From assembly GCA_963816795.1 (NCBI GenBank), contig CAWFLT010000001.1:186001-250000 (forward strand): a DNA stretch of 64,000 nt, given 5' to 3'. Made by a program: the position numbers and the translations under genes. Shown one piece after another: positions 39,431-48,179 of the stretch; position 1 is the stretch's first letter; each line of letters starts with the position of its first letter. The DNA comes from CAWFLT01 sp963816795. GTDB taxonomy: Bacteria > Acidobacteriota > Vicinamibacteria > Vicinamibacterales > SCN-69-37. The notes under the pieces are model-generated. The model worked only from the letters and a program-made list of their open reading frames with translations, was not told where the DNA came from and made no database searches.

Positions 39431-41112
39431 ATGCGCGTCTTCTCCACCGATCACAAGGTCGTCGGCCTGCAGTACGCCATCACGAGTCTCTGTTTTCTGC
39501 TCCTCGGTTTCTCGTTCATCCTGCTGATCCGATGGCACCTCGCCTGGCCCACTGCCGGACTCCCGGTTGTTGGCGGCCTCTTCGGAGAAGCCAACGTCGT
39601 GCAGGGCATCATGCTGCCCGAGTTCTACAACCAGCTCGGCGCGATGCATGGCACGGTGATGGTGTTCCTCGCCGTCGTGCCGCTCGCCGTGGGCGCCTTC
39701 GGCAACTACCTCGTGCCGCTGATGATCGGCGCGCCCGACATGGCGTTTCCGCGGCTGAACATGATGAGCTACTGGCTGTATCTGACGGGTGGCCTCATCA
39801 TGCTCGCCGGGTTCTTCCTGCCCGGCGGTGCCGCGGCGTCAGGGTGGACGTCTTACGCGCCGCTCGCCAACTTCGCCACCGCGGGCCAGACGGCATGGCT
39901 CTTCGGCATGCTCTTCCTCATCACGTCGTCGCTCTTCGGCTCGATCAACATCATCGTGACGATCGTGCAGTTGCGCGCGCCAGGTCTGACGCTCATGCGG
40001 CTGCCGTTTTTCATCTGGGCGCAGCTCGTCACCTCGTTCCTGCTGCTGCTGGCGTTTCCGCCGCTCGAGGGCGCGACGATTCTGCAGTTGATGGATCGAC
40101 TCGCAGGCACGAGCTTTTTCCTGCCCAGCGGTCTGGTGGTCTCGGCCAGGCGGTGCAGGTGTCCGGCGGCGGCAGCCCGATCCTGTGGCAGCACCTGTTC
40201 TGGTTCCTCGCCCATCCTGAGGTCTACGTCCTGATCCTTCCGGCGCTCGGCATCGTCGCCGAAGTCATCGCGAACACGACCCGCCGGCCGCTGTGGGGCT
40301 ACCGGGCGATGGTGGGCTCGGCGCTGTTCATGGGCGTGATGTCATTTCTCGTCTGGGCGCACCACATGTTCCTCACCGGCATGGGTCCGGCCATGAGCGC
40401 GTTTTTTCAAGTGACGACGATGATCATCTCGATTCCGTCGGTGGTGATCCTGACGGCGCTGCTGCTTTCGCTGTACGGCGGATCGATTCGCTTCACCGTG
40501 CCGGGACTGTTCGCGCTGGCGTTCCTCCCGATGTTCGGCATCGGCGGGCTGACCGGGCTGCCGCTGGGACTGGCGGCGACGGATATCCAGCTTCACGACA
40601 CCTACTACGTCATCGGGCACTTCCACTACGTGGTCGCACCAGGAACGCTGTTTGCGCTCTTTGCCGGCATCTACTACTGGTATCCGAAGGTCACGGGACG
40701 CCGCATGAACGATCGGCTCGGCCGGGTGCACTTCTGGGGATCGCTCATCGCGATGAACGGAATCTTCCTGCCGATGTTCCACCAGGGCCTGGCGGGCATC
40801 AATCGCCGGCTGTACGACGCCGGCCGGTCGTATTCCTTCTTCTCCGGGCATGAGGGCTCGTTCGTGCTCCAGGCGTGGGCGGCTGCGTTGCTCGGCGTGG
40901 TGCAGATCGTCTTCATGGTCAATTTTTTCTGGAGCCTGCGCCGCGGCGCTCGTGTCGACGACAATCCCTGGCAGGCGACAACCCTCGAGTGGACGACGAC
41001 GTCGCCGCCGCCGCACGACAACTTTCGCGCGCTGCCGACCGTTCATCGCGGGCCGTATGAGTACAGCCCCGCGGGCGCCAGCGCCGACTTCATTTCGCAG
41101 AGCCAGGCGTGA
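39431..41112 (+). CDS. ctaD: Cytochrome c oxidase subunit I (one frame change)
   Basis: The haem-copper oxidase core, about 560 residues with 12 helices. Haem ligands are in GAMHGTVMVF and IGHFHYVVAPG. Copper-B ligands are HPEVYVLILP (with the cross-linked Tyr) and WAHHMF. The HPEVY motif with SGGGSPILWQH marks an A-type oxidase. The frame changes once at about 40142-40147 (GLVVS to GQAVQVSGGGSP), best explained by loss of one G from a GGG run or two insertions. It starts the cox operon; subunit III overlaps its stop. Confidence 0.93.
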
Positions 41113-41675
41113 TCCCCTACACGATCGAGCGGCGTGCCGACACGGGCGTCAACAACGTCACGCTCGGGATCTGGCTGTTGCTGGCGTCAGAGGCCATGCT
41201 GTTCGGCGCGCTGTTCTCCGCCTACGCGCTGCTGCGCACGGCCGCCACAGCATGGCCGGATGGCAGTGTCGTCCTGAACCTGCCGCTCGGCGCTGCCAAC
41301 AGCGCGGCGCAGGGCCTGATGCTGGCGGCCGTGTGGCGCGCCCGGTCTGTGTCTGGCGCGGCCATCCGAGTCTGGGTCGGCCTGAGCTCGCTGTTCGCGC
41401 TCCTCTCCCTTGGATTGCTGGGCATCGAGTACGCCGCCGCCATCGCTCGCGGGCTCGTGCCGTCCGTCAACACGTTCTTCGCGATGCACTACACGCTGAC
41501 TGGAGTGCACGCCCTCCACATCATTGGCGGCGTCATCGCCAGCATTTGGATCATTGCCGGTGCGCGTCGAGTGCCGCCGGATCTCAGCGCCGGCCGAGTC
41601 CGGGCGCTATCGCTGTATTGCGCGTTCCTGGCAGTCGTCTGGCTCGGCATCTTCGTGGTGATGTACGTCATATGA
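41109..41675 (+). CDS. ctaE: Cytochrome c oxidase subunit III
   Basis: A 188-residue membrane subunit with five helices, the short bacterial form. Signatures: GIWLLLASEAMLFGALFSAY, FFAMHYTLTGVHALHIIGG and the C-terminal VVWLGIFVVMYVI. It starts at a GTG that overlaps the subunit I stop (GTGA), so translation is coupled. Gene order I-III-II differs from the commoner II-I-III. Intact. Confidence 0.92.
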   Translation: MIPYTIERRADTGVNNVTLGIWLLLASEAMLFGALFSAYALLRTAATAWPDGSVVLNLPLGAANSAAQGLMLAAVWRARSVSGAAIRVWVGLSSLFALLSLGLLGIEYAAAIARGLVPSVNTFFAMHYTLTGVHALHIIGGVIASIWIIAGARRVPPDLSAGRVRALSLYCAFLAVVWLGIFVVMYVI

Positions 41676-41696
41676 GAGCGCGGGTGACAGCGACAG

Positions 41697-41743
41697 GACA
41701 TCGGGTGTCTTTTTACGAAAATCGTAAAAAGACACCCGATGTC
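41697..41743. terminator. Perfect palindrome, 22-bp arms with AAA loop, inside the cox operon
   Basis: GACATCGGGTGTCTTTTTAC-GA, loop AAA, then the exact reverse complement, followed by TTTT. In plus-strand RNA this is a strong hairpin with a short U-tract between subunits III and II. It could act as an attenuator or transcript-end element, or be a mobile palindrome of the REP type; arm identity suggests recent origin. Confidence 0.8.
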
Positions 41744-41812
41744 TTTTGGCGCTTTGCCGCCTGTCCGGTCTGTTTTCAGGTCGATGAGTCCAGTGTCGTC
41801 GACGGCACTCGC

Positions 41813-41911
41813 GTGGCGGTGGTCGTGCTCCTCGCGGTGACGGTGCTGGTGCTCGCCGGCTTCATTCGCTTCGCACGCCGCGTGGCCCGTGCACAGCAGG
41901 TCGATCCATGA
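41813..41911 (+). CDS. Very short membrane peptide between cox subunits (uncertain)
   Basis: A frame ending in a TGA that overlaps the subunit II ATG encodes VAVVVLLAVTVLVLAGFIRF and a basic tail ARRVARAQQVDP. The hydrophobic stretch and stop-start overlap suggest a small cox-associated subunit, but the start is unclear: the GTG at 41813 has no Shine-Dalgarno, and the region upstream holds the palindrome, which may have replaced the original 5' end. Confidence 0.4.
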   Translation: MAVVVLLAVTVLVLAGFIRFARRVARAQQVDP

Positions 41912-42612
41912 GCAGTCACGCGGCCTCGATCGACCACGTGATGGTGCTCGTGCACGGGCTGATGCTCGTGCTCTTCATTGGCTGGAGCGCGTACTTCGTC
42001 TATGTCCTGATCCGGTTTCGCAGCAGCCGCCAGCCGCGTGCGGACAGCGCCGGCGCGACCGGACGGATTGCGTCTGCCACTGAAGTCGGCGTTGTCGTCG
42101 TTGAAGCGGTGCTCCTCGTCGGCTTCGCGTTGCCGATCTGGTTCGAACAGACGTCGCCGCGGCCGGCCGATCCCAATGCGGTGGTCGTCCGCGTCGTCGC
42201 CGAGCAGTTCGTGTGGAACGTCCACTACCCTGGACCGGACGGCCGGTTTGGTGAAACCTCTGTCTCACTCGTCACGGCCACGAATCCACTCGGCCTCGAC
42301 CGGGCGTCGACGTTCGGCAAAGACGACATCGTGTCGCTCGGCCAGATGCATCTGCCGGTCAACCGGCCGGTCATCATCCAGCTCTCGAGCAAGGACGTCA
42401 TTCACAGCTTTGGCGTCCCGGCCATGCGGGTGAAGCAGGATGCGATTCCCGGCCTGCTCGCCCCGGTGTGGTTCACGCCGATTGCCACCGGCCAGTTCGA
42501 CATCGCCTGTTCGCAACTGTGCGGCCTCGCACACTACCGGATGCGCGGCGTGATCACCGTCGAATCCGACGGAGATTTTCAGAAGTTTCTAGCCGCTCAA
42601 GCGCCGAAATGA
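41908..42612 (+). CDS. ctaC: Cytochrome c oxidase subunit II
   Basis: A 234-residue subunit with two N-terminal membrane helices (about 12-35 and 50-75) and a periplasmic CuA domain. CuA ligands are present: SKDVIHSFGVPAMRVKQDA (His), then CSQLCGLAHYRM with CxxxC, His and Met. There is no fused cytochrome c domain. It completes the I-III-II core; no assembly factors (ctaA/B/G) lie in the window. Intact. Confidence 0.93.
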   Translation: MSSHAASIDHVMVLVHGLMLVLFIGWSAYFVYVLIRFRSSRQPRADSAGATGRIASATEVGVVVVEAVLLVGFALPIWFEQTSPRPADPNAVVVRVVAEQFVWNVHYPGPDGRFGETSVSLVTATNPLGLDRASTFGKDDIVSLGQMHLPVNRPVIIQLSSKDVIHSFGVPAMRVKQDAIPGLLAPVWFTPIATGQFDIACSQLCGLAHYRMRGVITVESDGDFQKFLAAQAPK

Positions 42613-42629
42613 CGCGATAGCCGCTTTCG

Positions 42630-43091
42630 TCAGGCGCCGGTGCCTTCCGAACTCGTCAGGGCCCCGCGCCGCTCGACCTTCCCCCCGGTCATCACCCAGT
42701 CCACGTATCCGCCTGCCAGCGCGCTGACGGATTTCGCGCCATGCTTCGCCAACACGAACGCCGCTTCTGCGGCCGTGTGCTCGTACGGACACGAGCAGTA
42801 GGTCACGATTCGGTTGGAGCCGGCTTGCTTCACGAGTGCTCCGGCGTGACGCTCGATCTCCAGCAGCGGTACGTTCACCGCGCGAGCGATGTGCCCGAGG
42901 TCGAACGCAGGTTCGCTCCGCACGTCGACCACCAGGACTTTGCCGGCCGCATGGAGCGTACGGAACTGTTGCTGCGAAATCCGGCGGACGGCGTCGAGGT
43001 CCGACGCGGTGGGCCGTTGCGGAGCGGGCACTGCTGACGAGAACATCGGAACCACGAGGACGCTCACGAGCGTTTGACGAATCCAGGACAT
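42630..43091 (-). CDS. Exported rhodanese-like protein
   Basis: A 153-residue single rhodanese domain with a signal peptide (TLVSVLVVPMFSSAVPAP). The active cysteine is in YCSCPYEHTAAEAAFVL; VVDVRSEPAFDLGHIARAVN and LAGGYVDWVMTGG are the usual flanking motifs. AAGGAG at 43097-43102 fixes the ATG start. It could transfer sulfur or bind cysteine persulfides outside the membrane. It lies back to back with the formate dehydrogenase operon; a link is only suggested by position. Confidence 0.85.
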   Translation of the reverse strand: MSWIRQTLVSVLVVPMFSSAVPAPQRPTASDLDAVRRISQQQFRTLHAAGKVLVVDVRSEPAFDLGHIARAVNVPLLEIERHAGALVKQAGSNRIVTYCSCPYEHTAAEAAFVLAKHGAKSVSALAGGYVDWVMTGGKVERRGALTSSEGTGA

Positions 43092-43302
43092 GTAGTGTCT
43101 CCTTCTGACGAATTCACTGCTATTCAGGAAACGGGCCAAGCGCATGTCCGAGTGGGCGCAGGCGTTTTGCTGGAGACATTGCAGAATCTGCTGAGCTCCG
43201 CGCGGCAGATGGTACGCAGCCAGTCCGACCTTCACGGGCGCGTTCCGCGCACCTGGCACCCAGCACGCAGCACCCTCCCCCTCGCACTGCTACTATCGCC
43301 CC

Positions 43303-46300
43303 ATGTCCACTTCCATACTCCGCCGCTGGCCAGTGATTGCGCAGTTGCTCGACCGGACGGATGGGACGGGCGCCGATGCGATGACGGAGCGGACTCGCGC
43401 GTTGGCGCCTCGCACCGCCGGCGCGTTGGTGGCACGGTCGGTGTGCCCGTATTGCGCGGTGGGCTGCGGCCAACTGGTCTTCCATCGCGACGGCAAGCTC
43501 GTTTCGATCGAGGGCGATCCCGAATCACCGATTTCGGCCGGGCACCTGTGTCCGAAGGGGGCCGCCAGCTTCGAGCTGCTGACTCATGCGGCGCGCGAAA
43601 CCCGGGTCAAGTACCGCGCGCCCTTCGCGAGCGACTGGCAGGAGATGGACCTGGACATGGCCCTCGACATGATCGCGGAGCGCGTCTGGACGACGCGCGA
43701 ACGGTCGTTCGAGGCCGAGCGCGACGGTCTGCCGCTGATGCAATGCGCGAAGATCGCGCATCTGGGCGGCGCGACGCTCGACAACGAAGAGAACTACCTG
43801 ATCAAGAAGTTGTTTGCGGCGGGCCTCGGGATGGTGGCCATCAGCAACCAGGCCCGGATATGACATAGCTCGACGGTGCCCGGTCTGGGCGCCTCGCTCG
43901 GGCGTGGTGGCGCGACGACGGCCCAACAGGACCTCGTCAACGCAGACGCGATCCTGATCATCGGCTCGTCGATGGCCGAGGCCCATCCGGTCGGCTTCCG
44001 CTGGGTGGTCAAGGCGCGCGAGCAGGGCACGCTCGTCATCCATGTCGACCCGCGCTTCGGACGAACCTCCGCACATGCCGATCTCTGGGCGCCGCTCCGC
44101 GCGGGTTCTGACATCGCGTTCTTCGGCGGACTGATTCAGTACGTCCTGAGCCACGGCCGCGTTTTTCGTGACTATGTCGTCGCCTACACGAATGCCTCGA
44201 TGCTGATTCACGAGGATTTCCGCGGGCCCGATGATCTCGACGGCCTCTTCTCGGGCTGGCGGCCCGACACCCGGACCTACGACAGGACGACGTGGCAGTA
44301 CGAGCTCGACGATCGGGGCCGGCCACGCCGCGATGCGACACTGACCCACCCTCGGACCGTTTATCAGCATCTGATCCGCCACTTCGCGCGGTACACACCC
44401 GAGATGGTGGAGAACGTGTGCGGGATCCCGCGCGATCGGTTTCTCGAGATCGCCGACCGCTACACCGCGTGCTCCGGCCCCGATCGGACGGCGACCATCT
44501 GCTACGCCGTCGGACTGACACAGCATTCGGTTGGCGCGCAGATCGTCCGATCGGCCGCGATCCTGCAGCTTCTGCTCGGCAACATCGGACGGCCCGGTGG
44601 CGGGGTGCTCGCCCTCCGGGGCCACGCCTCAATCCAGGGATCGACGGACATCCCGACGCTGTATGACCTGTTGCCCGGGTATCTGCCGATGCCGGAGTCC
44701 GGCCCCGCGAACAGCACGCTCAACCGATACATCGTCCGGCATCGCGCGAAGACCGGTTGGTGGGCGCATCTCGACAAGTACATCGTGAGCCTGCTCAAGG
44801 CGTGGTACGGCGACGCGGCCAACGTGGACAACGACTTCGGCTTCGGCTGGCTGCCACGCATCTCCGGCGATCATTCGCATCAGGGCTACTGGCTCGAGAT
44901 GGCGGACGGGCGGATGGACGGGCTCTTCGTGATGGGACAGAACCCCGCGGTTGGTGCGCCCAATGCCGCGCTCGAGCGCCGCGCCCTCGCCAATCTCGAA
45001 TGGCTGGTCGTGCGCGACATGGTCGAGGTGGAAACGGCGACGTTCTGGAAGGACTCGCCGGAAGTGCGGCGGGGCGAACTGCAGCCAAATCAGGTCAAGA
45101 CGGAGGTGTTTTTCTTTCCGGCGGCCGGCCATGCGGAAAAGGACGGGACGTTCACGAACACGCAACGGCTGTTGCAGTGGCATGAGAAGGCGATCGAGCC
45201 GGCGGGCGACTGCCGATCCGACGGCTGGTTCGTCCACGAGCTGGGCAAGCGACTCAAGGCGCGCGCGGCCCGCGACACGCGACCGTACAACGACGGCCTG
45301 CGCGCGCTGACGTGGGACTATCCGACGCGAGGCCGGCACGGGGAGCCGGATACAGAGGCGGTGCTGCGCGAGATCAACGGATACTACGTCGATCGCGGCT
45401 CACAGCTCGAGCCGCGCTACGAGGGCGACGTCGATCGCGGCTCGTACGTAGGGCGGCCCGGGTTGGGGGCCGCCAACGCCGCGCGCGGCTCTCAACCCGA
45501 GCCGCGCTACGAGAGCGCCGCTCACGTCACCGGCTTCACCGATCTGGCCGCCGACGGATCGACGGCCTGCGGATGCTGGATCTATGCCGGCGTGTTCCCC
45601 CGACCAGACGAGAATCGCGCTCGTGCTCGCGCCGCCGAAGGTCCGTATGGCCACGGATGGGGCTACGCGTGGCCGGCCGATCGACGCATCCTCTACAACC
45701 GCGCGTCCGCGCGGCCTGACGGACAGCCGTGGAGCGAAGCCAAGAAGCTCGTGTGGTGGGACAGCCACGCGGGTCGCTGGACCGGACTCGACACGCCGGA
45801 TTTCCCAGCCGCGAAAGCGCCGACGTACCGCGCCGCGGCTGACGCCGATCGAGATGCGGCGACGGCCGGCGACGAGCCGTTCATCATGCATGACGACGGG
45901 CTGGCGTGGCTCTGGGCGCCGGCGGGCCTGAAGGACGGGCCGCTGCCGACGCATTACGAACCGCTGGAATCGCCGGTCCTGAACGCGATCTACGCCCAGC
46001 AGGCGAATCCGGCGGCCGATCGGCGCGACCGGCCGGACAATCAATGGGCGGCGTCTCCCGATCCACTCTTCCCGCACGTGCTGACGACGTACCGGCTCAC
46101 CGAACATCACACCGCGGGGGGCATGTCGCGAACGCTGTCACATCTCGCTGAACTGCAGCCCGCCCTCTTCTGCGAGCTGTCGCCGGAGCTCGCGCGTGAG
46201 GCCGGCGTGCGGCACGGCGCGACGATCCGGATCGTCACCGCACGCGGCGACATTCGCGCCAGGGCCCTCGTGACCCCTCGCATCCGTCCGCTCGTCATGC

Positions 46301-46470
46301 AGGGAAGAACCGTGCATCAGATCGCGCTGCCCTGGCACTTCGGTCACAAAGGCCTGGTGACGGGCGACGTCGCCAACGACCTTGTCGCGATGTCGGAAGA
46401 ACCCAACGTCCGCATCATGGAATCGAAGGCCCTGCTTTGCCGAATCGAGACGACCTCGAGCGTAAGATGA
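43303..46470 (+). CDS. fdnG: Selenocysteine-containing formate dehydrogenase, catalytic subunit
   Basis: A 1055-residue molybdopterin enzyme that oxidises formate. The N-terminal [4Fe-4S] site is CPYC-x3-C...CPKG (Cys48, 51, 55, 83). At codon 187 an in-frame TGA stands in the motif SNQARI-U-HSSTVPGLG, which matches FDH-N/O enzymes where this residue is selenocysteine, the Mo/W ligand. A SECIS hairpin follows at once and the frame continues without shift for 869 codons. Residues about 696-738 are an unusual insert from palindromic repeats. The length otherwise resembles E. coli FdnG (about 1015). Selenocysteine synthesis genes must lie elsewhere. No Tat motif was seen at the N-terminus as called, so the location is uncertain. 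Confidence 0.93.
43861..43896 (+). promoter_or_regulatory. UGA selenocysteine codon with bacterial SECIS element
   Basis: TGA at 43861-43863 is read as Sec. The hairpin: 43871-43873 CGA pairs 43894-43896 TCG, C43874 bulges, 43875-43881 GGTGCCC pairs 43887-43893 GGGCGCC, apical loop GGTCT (43882-43886). The loop begins 18 nt after the UGA. The GGTC-type apical loop and this spacing are the hallmarks of bacterial SECIS elements bound by SelB. Confidence 0.9.
45386..45516. repeat. Three REP-like palindromes inserted in frame within the formate dehydrogenase gene
   Basis: Copies at 45395-45422 (reverse), 45447-45474 (forward, CGTAGGGCGGCCCGGGTTGG then GGGCCGCC) and 45485-45511 (reverse). A 16-bp direct repeat ACGTCGATCGCGGCTC (45386-45401 and 45428-45443, 42 bp apart) suggests local duplication. 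Translation gives VDRGSQLEPRYEGDVDRGSY and later RGSQPEPRYE between REINGYY and the conserved TDLAADGSTACGCWIY. The frame is kept throughout. Confidence 0.8.
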
Positions 46471-47237
46471 CGCCGAGGTCTATCGCGTTGGCCACGACCG
46501 GCTTCTTCACCGACTCGACCGTCTGCATCGGCTGCAAAGCCTGCGAGGTGGCGTGCAAGGAATGGAACGAGGTGCCGCACGACGGCTTCGTCTGGACCGG
46601 GATGTCGTACGACAACACGGGCGGCCTCGGCCACTCGACCTGGCGGCACGTCAAGTTCGTCGAACACGTGCGCGACGGCCGGCCGGCCTGGGACTTCTCG
46701 TCAGACGTCTGTAAGCACTGCGAGCACGCCGGTTGCCTTGAAGCGTGCCCGACCGGATCGATCGTCCGGACCGAGTTCGGCGGCGTCTACATCCAGCCCG
46801 ACATCTGCAATGGCTGCGGTTACTGCGTGGTCTCCTGTCCGTTCGGGGTCGTCGACCGCCGGCCGGACGACGGCCGCGCGTTCAAGTGCACGTTCTGCTA
46901 CGACCGGCAGAAGGCCGGCCTCGAGCCGGCGTGCGCGAAGGTCTGCCCGACGCAGTCGATTCAGTTCGGCGACCTCGAAGAGCTGCGGCAACGCGCGGCC
47001 GATCGCGTCGAGCAACTGCAGGCACGCGGCGTCACCGACGCCGTCGTCTACGATCCGCGCGACTCGAGCGTCGGCGGCACGCATGCGATCTTCCTGGTCC
47101 GGGGCGACATCGCCGCCTACAACCTGCCCGCCAACCCGGACGTGCCAACCGTCTGGCTGGCGCCGGCGTGGCAATCGGCGGCTTGGACGAGCGGGGCGAT
47201 GCTGGCGGTGACGATCGCGGCGTTCTACTTTACTTAG
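46467..47237 (+). CDS. fdnH: Formate dehydrogenase iron-sulfur subunit
   Basis: A 256-residue electron-transfer subunit with four [4Fe-4S] cysteine sets: CIGCKACEVAC, CKHCEHAGCLEACP, CNGCGYCVVSCP and CTFCYDR...CAKVCP, as in FdnH/FdoH. The ATG overlaps the catalytic-subunit stop (ATGA). A C-terminal hydrophobic anchor WTSGAMLAVTIAAFYFT is cut short: the last residues and TAG coincide with the start of a GC-rich palindromic repeat. No cytochrome b gamma subunit follows, so how electrons reach the quinone pool is open. Confidence 0.92.
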   Translation: MTPRSIALATTGFFTDSTVCIGCKACEVACKEWNEVPHDGFVWTGMSYDNTGGLGHSTWRHVKFVEHVRDGRPAWDFSSDVCKHCEHAGCLEACPTGSIVRTEFGGVYIQPDICNGCGYCVVSCPFGVVDRRPDDGRAFKCTFCYDRQKAGLEPACAKVCPTQSIQFGDLEELRQRAADRVEQLQARGVTDAVVYDPRDSSVGGTHAIFLVRGDIAAYNLPANPDVPTVWLAPAWQSAAWTSGAMLAVTIAAFYFT

Positions 47238-47368
47238 GGCCGCGGGGCCCCACCCCCGCGGCTCGGGCCCGCGCCACAAGCCCGGCGCGGGGTGTCAGCT
47301 TGCTTAGGCGCGGGGCCCCACCCCACGCCTCGGGCCCGCGCCTCAAACCGGCGCGGGGTGTCAGCTTA
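47226..47368. repeat. Tandem pair of GC-rich palindromic repeats (about 70 bp each)
   Basis: Two copies of the pattern CTTAGG-(C)GCGGGGCCCCACCCC-...-CTCGGGCCCGCGCC-...-GGCGCGGGGTGTCAGCTT. Internal GGGGCCCC and CGGGCCCG palindromes give strong hairpins. A third copy is at 63672-63755. The first copy begins at TTTACTTAGG, which contains the fdnH stop codon; the second ends next to the stop of the convergent SDR gene. Confidence 0.8.
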
Positions 47369-48115
47369 CTACCCGCGCCCGACGAACGGCATCTTGGTCG
47401 CCATCACCGTCATGAACAGGACGTTGGCGTCGAGCGGCAAGCCGGCCATGTAGACGACGGCGTCTGCGACGGCCTTGAGATCCAGCAGCGGTTCGACCTT
47501 GATCTCGCCATTCGCCTGAATGATCCCGCTGGCCATCTTCTTCGCCATCGCGGTGGCGGCATTGCCGATGTCGATCTGACCGCAGGCGATGTCGTACTTG
47601 CGGCCGTCGAGCGCGGTCGATTTCGTCAGGCCCGAGATCGCATGCTTGGTGGCCGTGTAGGGCGCCGAGTTCGGGCGCGGCGTCGTGGCGGAAATCGATC
47701 CGTTGTTGATGATGCGGCCGCCGCGCGGCGTCTGCGCTTTCATCAGCTTGAAGGCTTCCTGCGTGCAGTAGAACGGCCCCGAGAGGTTGGTCTCGACGAC
47801 CGCCCGCCACTGGTCGGCGGTCAGATCCTCGAGCGGAATCCCCGGCGCGCTGATCCCGGCGTTGTTGAACAGCACATCGAGCCGCCCGAACTCGTCACGG
47901 GTCCTGGCGAACAGCGCCTGCACCGACGCCGGATCCCCGACATCGGCGGGAATCACCCGCGTCCGGTCGCGCCCGTCGCCCGCCGCCTGCGCCGTCTCCT
48001 CGAGCGCGTCGCGACGCCGCCCCGTAAGCACGACCCCATAGCCCTGCTCCACCAGCGCCAGCGACACCGCCCGCCCAATCCCCGATCCCGCCCCCGTCAC
48101 CATCGCGATTCTCAT
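47369..48115 (-). CDS. Short-chain dehydrogenase/reductase
   Basis: A 248-residue classical SDR. The Rossmann glycine motif TGAGSGIG is at the N-terminus, NNAG at about 88, and the catalytic Ser-Tyr-Lys in NNGSIS and YTATKHAISG. The Arg after the second strand (LTGRRRD) suggests preference for NADP(H). Substrate unknown. It lies downstream of the Gfo/Idh/MocA gene on the same strand. The 64-bp gap before it carries a twofold GGGGAC-N-GGCCT word. Intact. Confidence 0.88.
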   Translation of the reverse strand: MRIAMVTGAGSGIGRAVSLALVEQGYGVVLTGRRRDALEETAQAAGDGRDRTRVIPADVGDPASVQALFARTRDEFGRLDVLFNNAGISAPGIPLEDLTADQWRAVVETNLSGPFYCTQEAFKLMKAQTPRGGRIINNGSISATTPRPNSAPYTATKHAISGLTKSTALDGRKYDIACGQIDIGNAATAMAKKMASGIIQANGEIKVEPLLDLKAVADAVVYMAGLPLDANVLFMTVMATKMPFVGRG

Positions 48116-48179
48116 GAGATTTCCACAGGTTAGGGGACGGGCCTGTTTTCCACAGTTCCGGCCATTTCGGGGACAGGCC

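Noticed and set aside
43861..43863. TGA taken as a nonsense mutation or frameshift
   Set aside because: The frame is the same on both sides, the site is the known selenocysteine position of the family and a SECIS hairpin follows.
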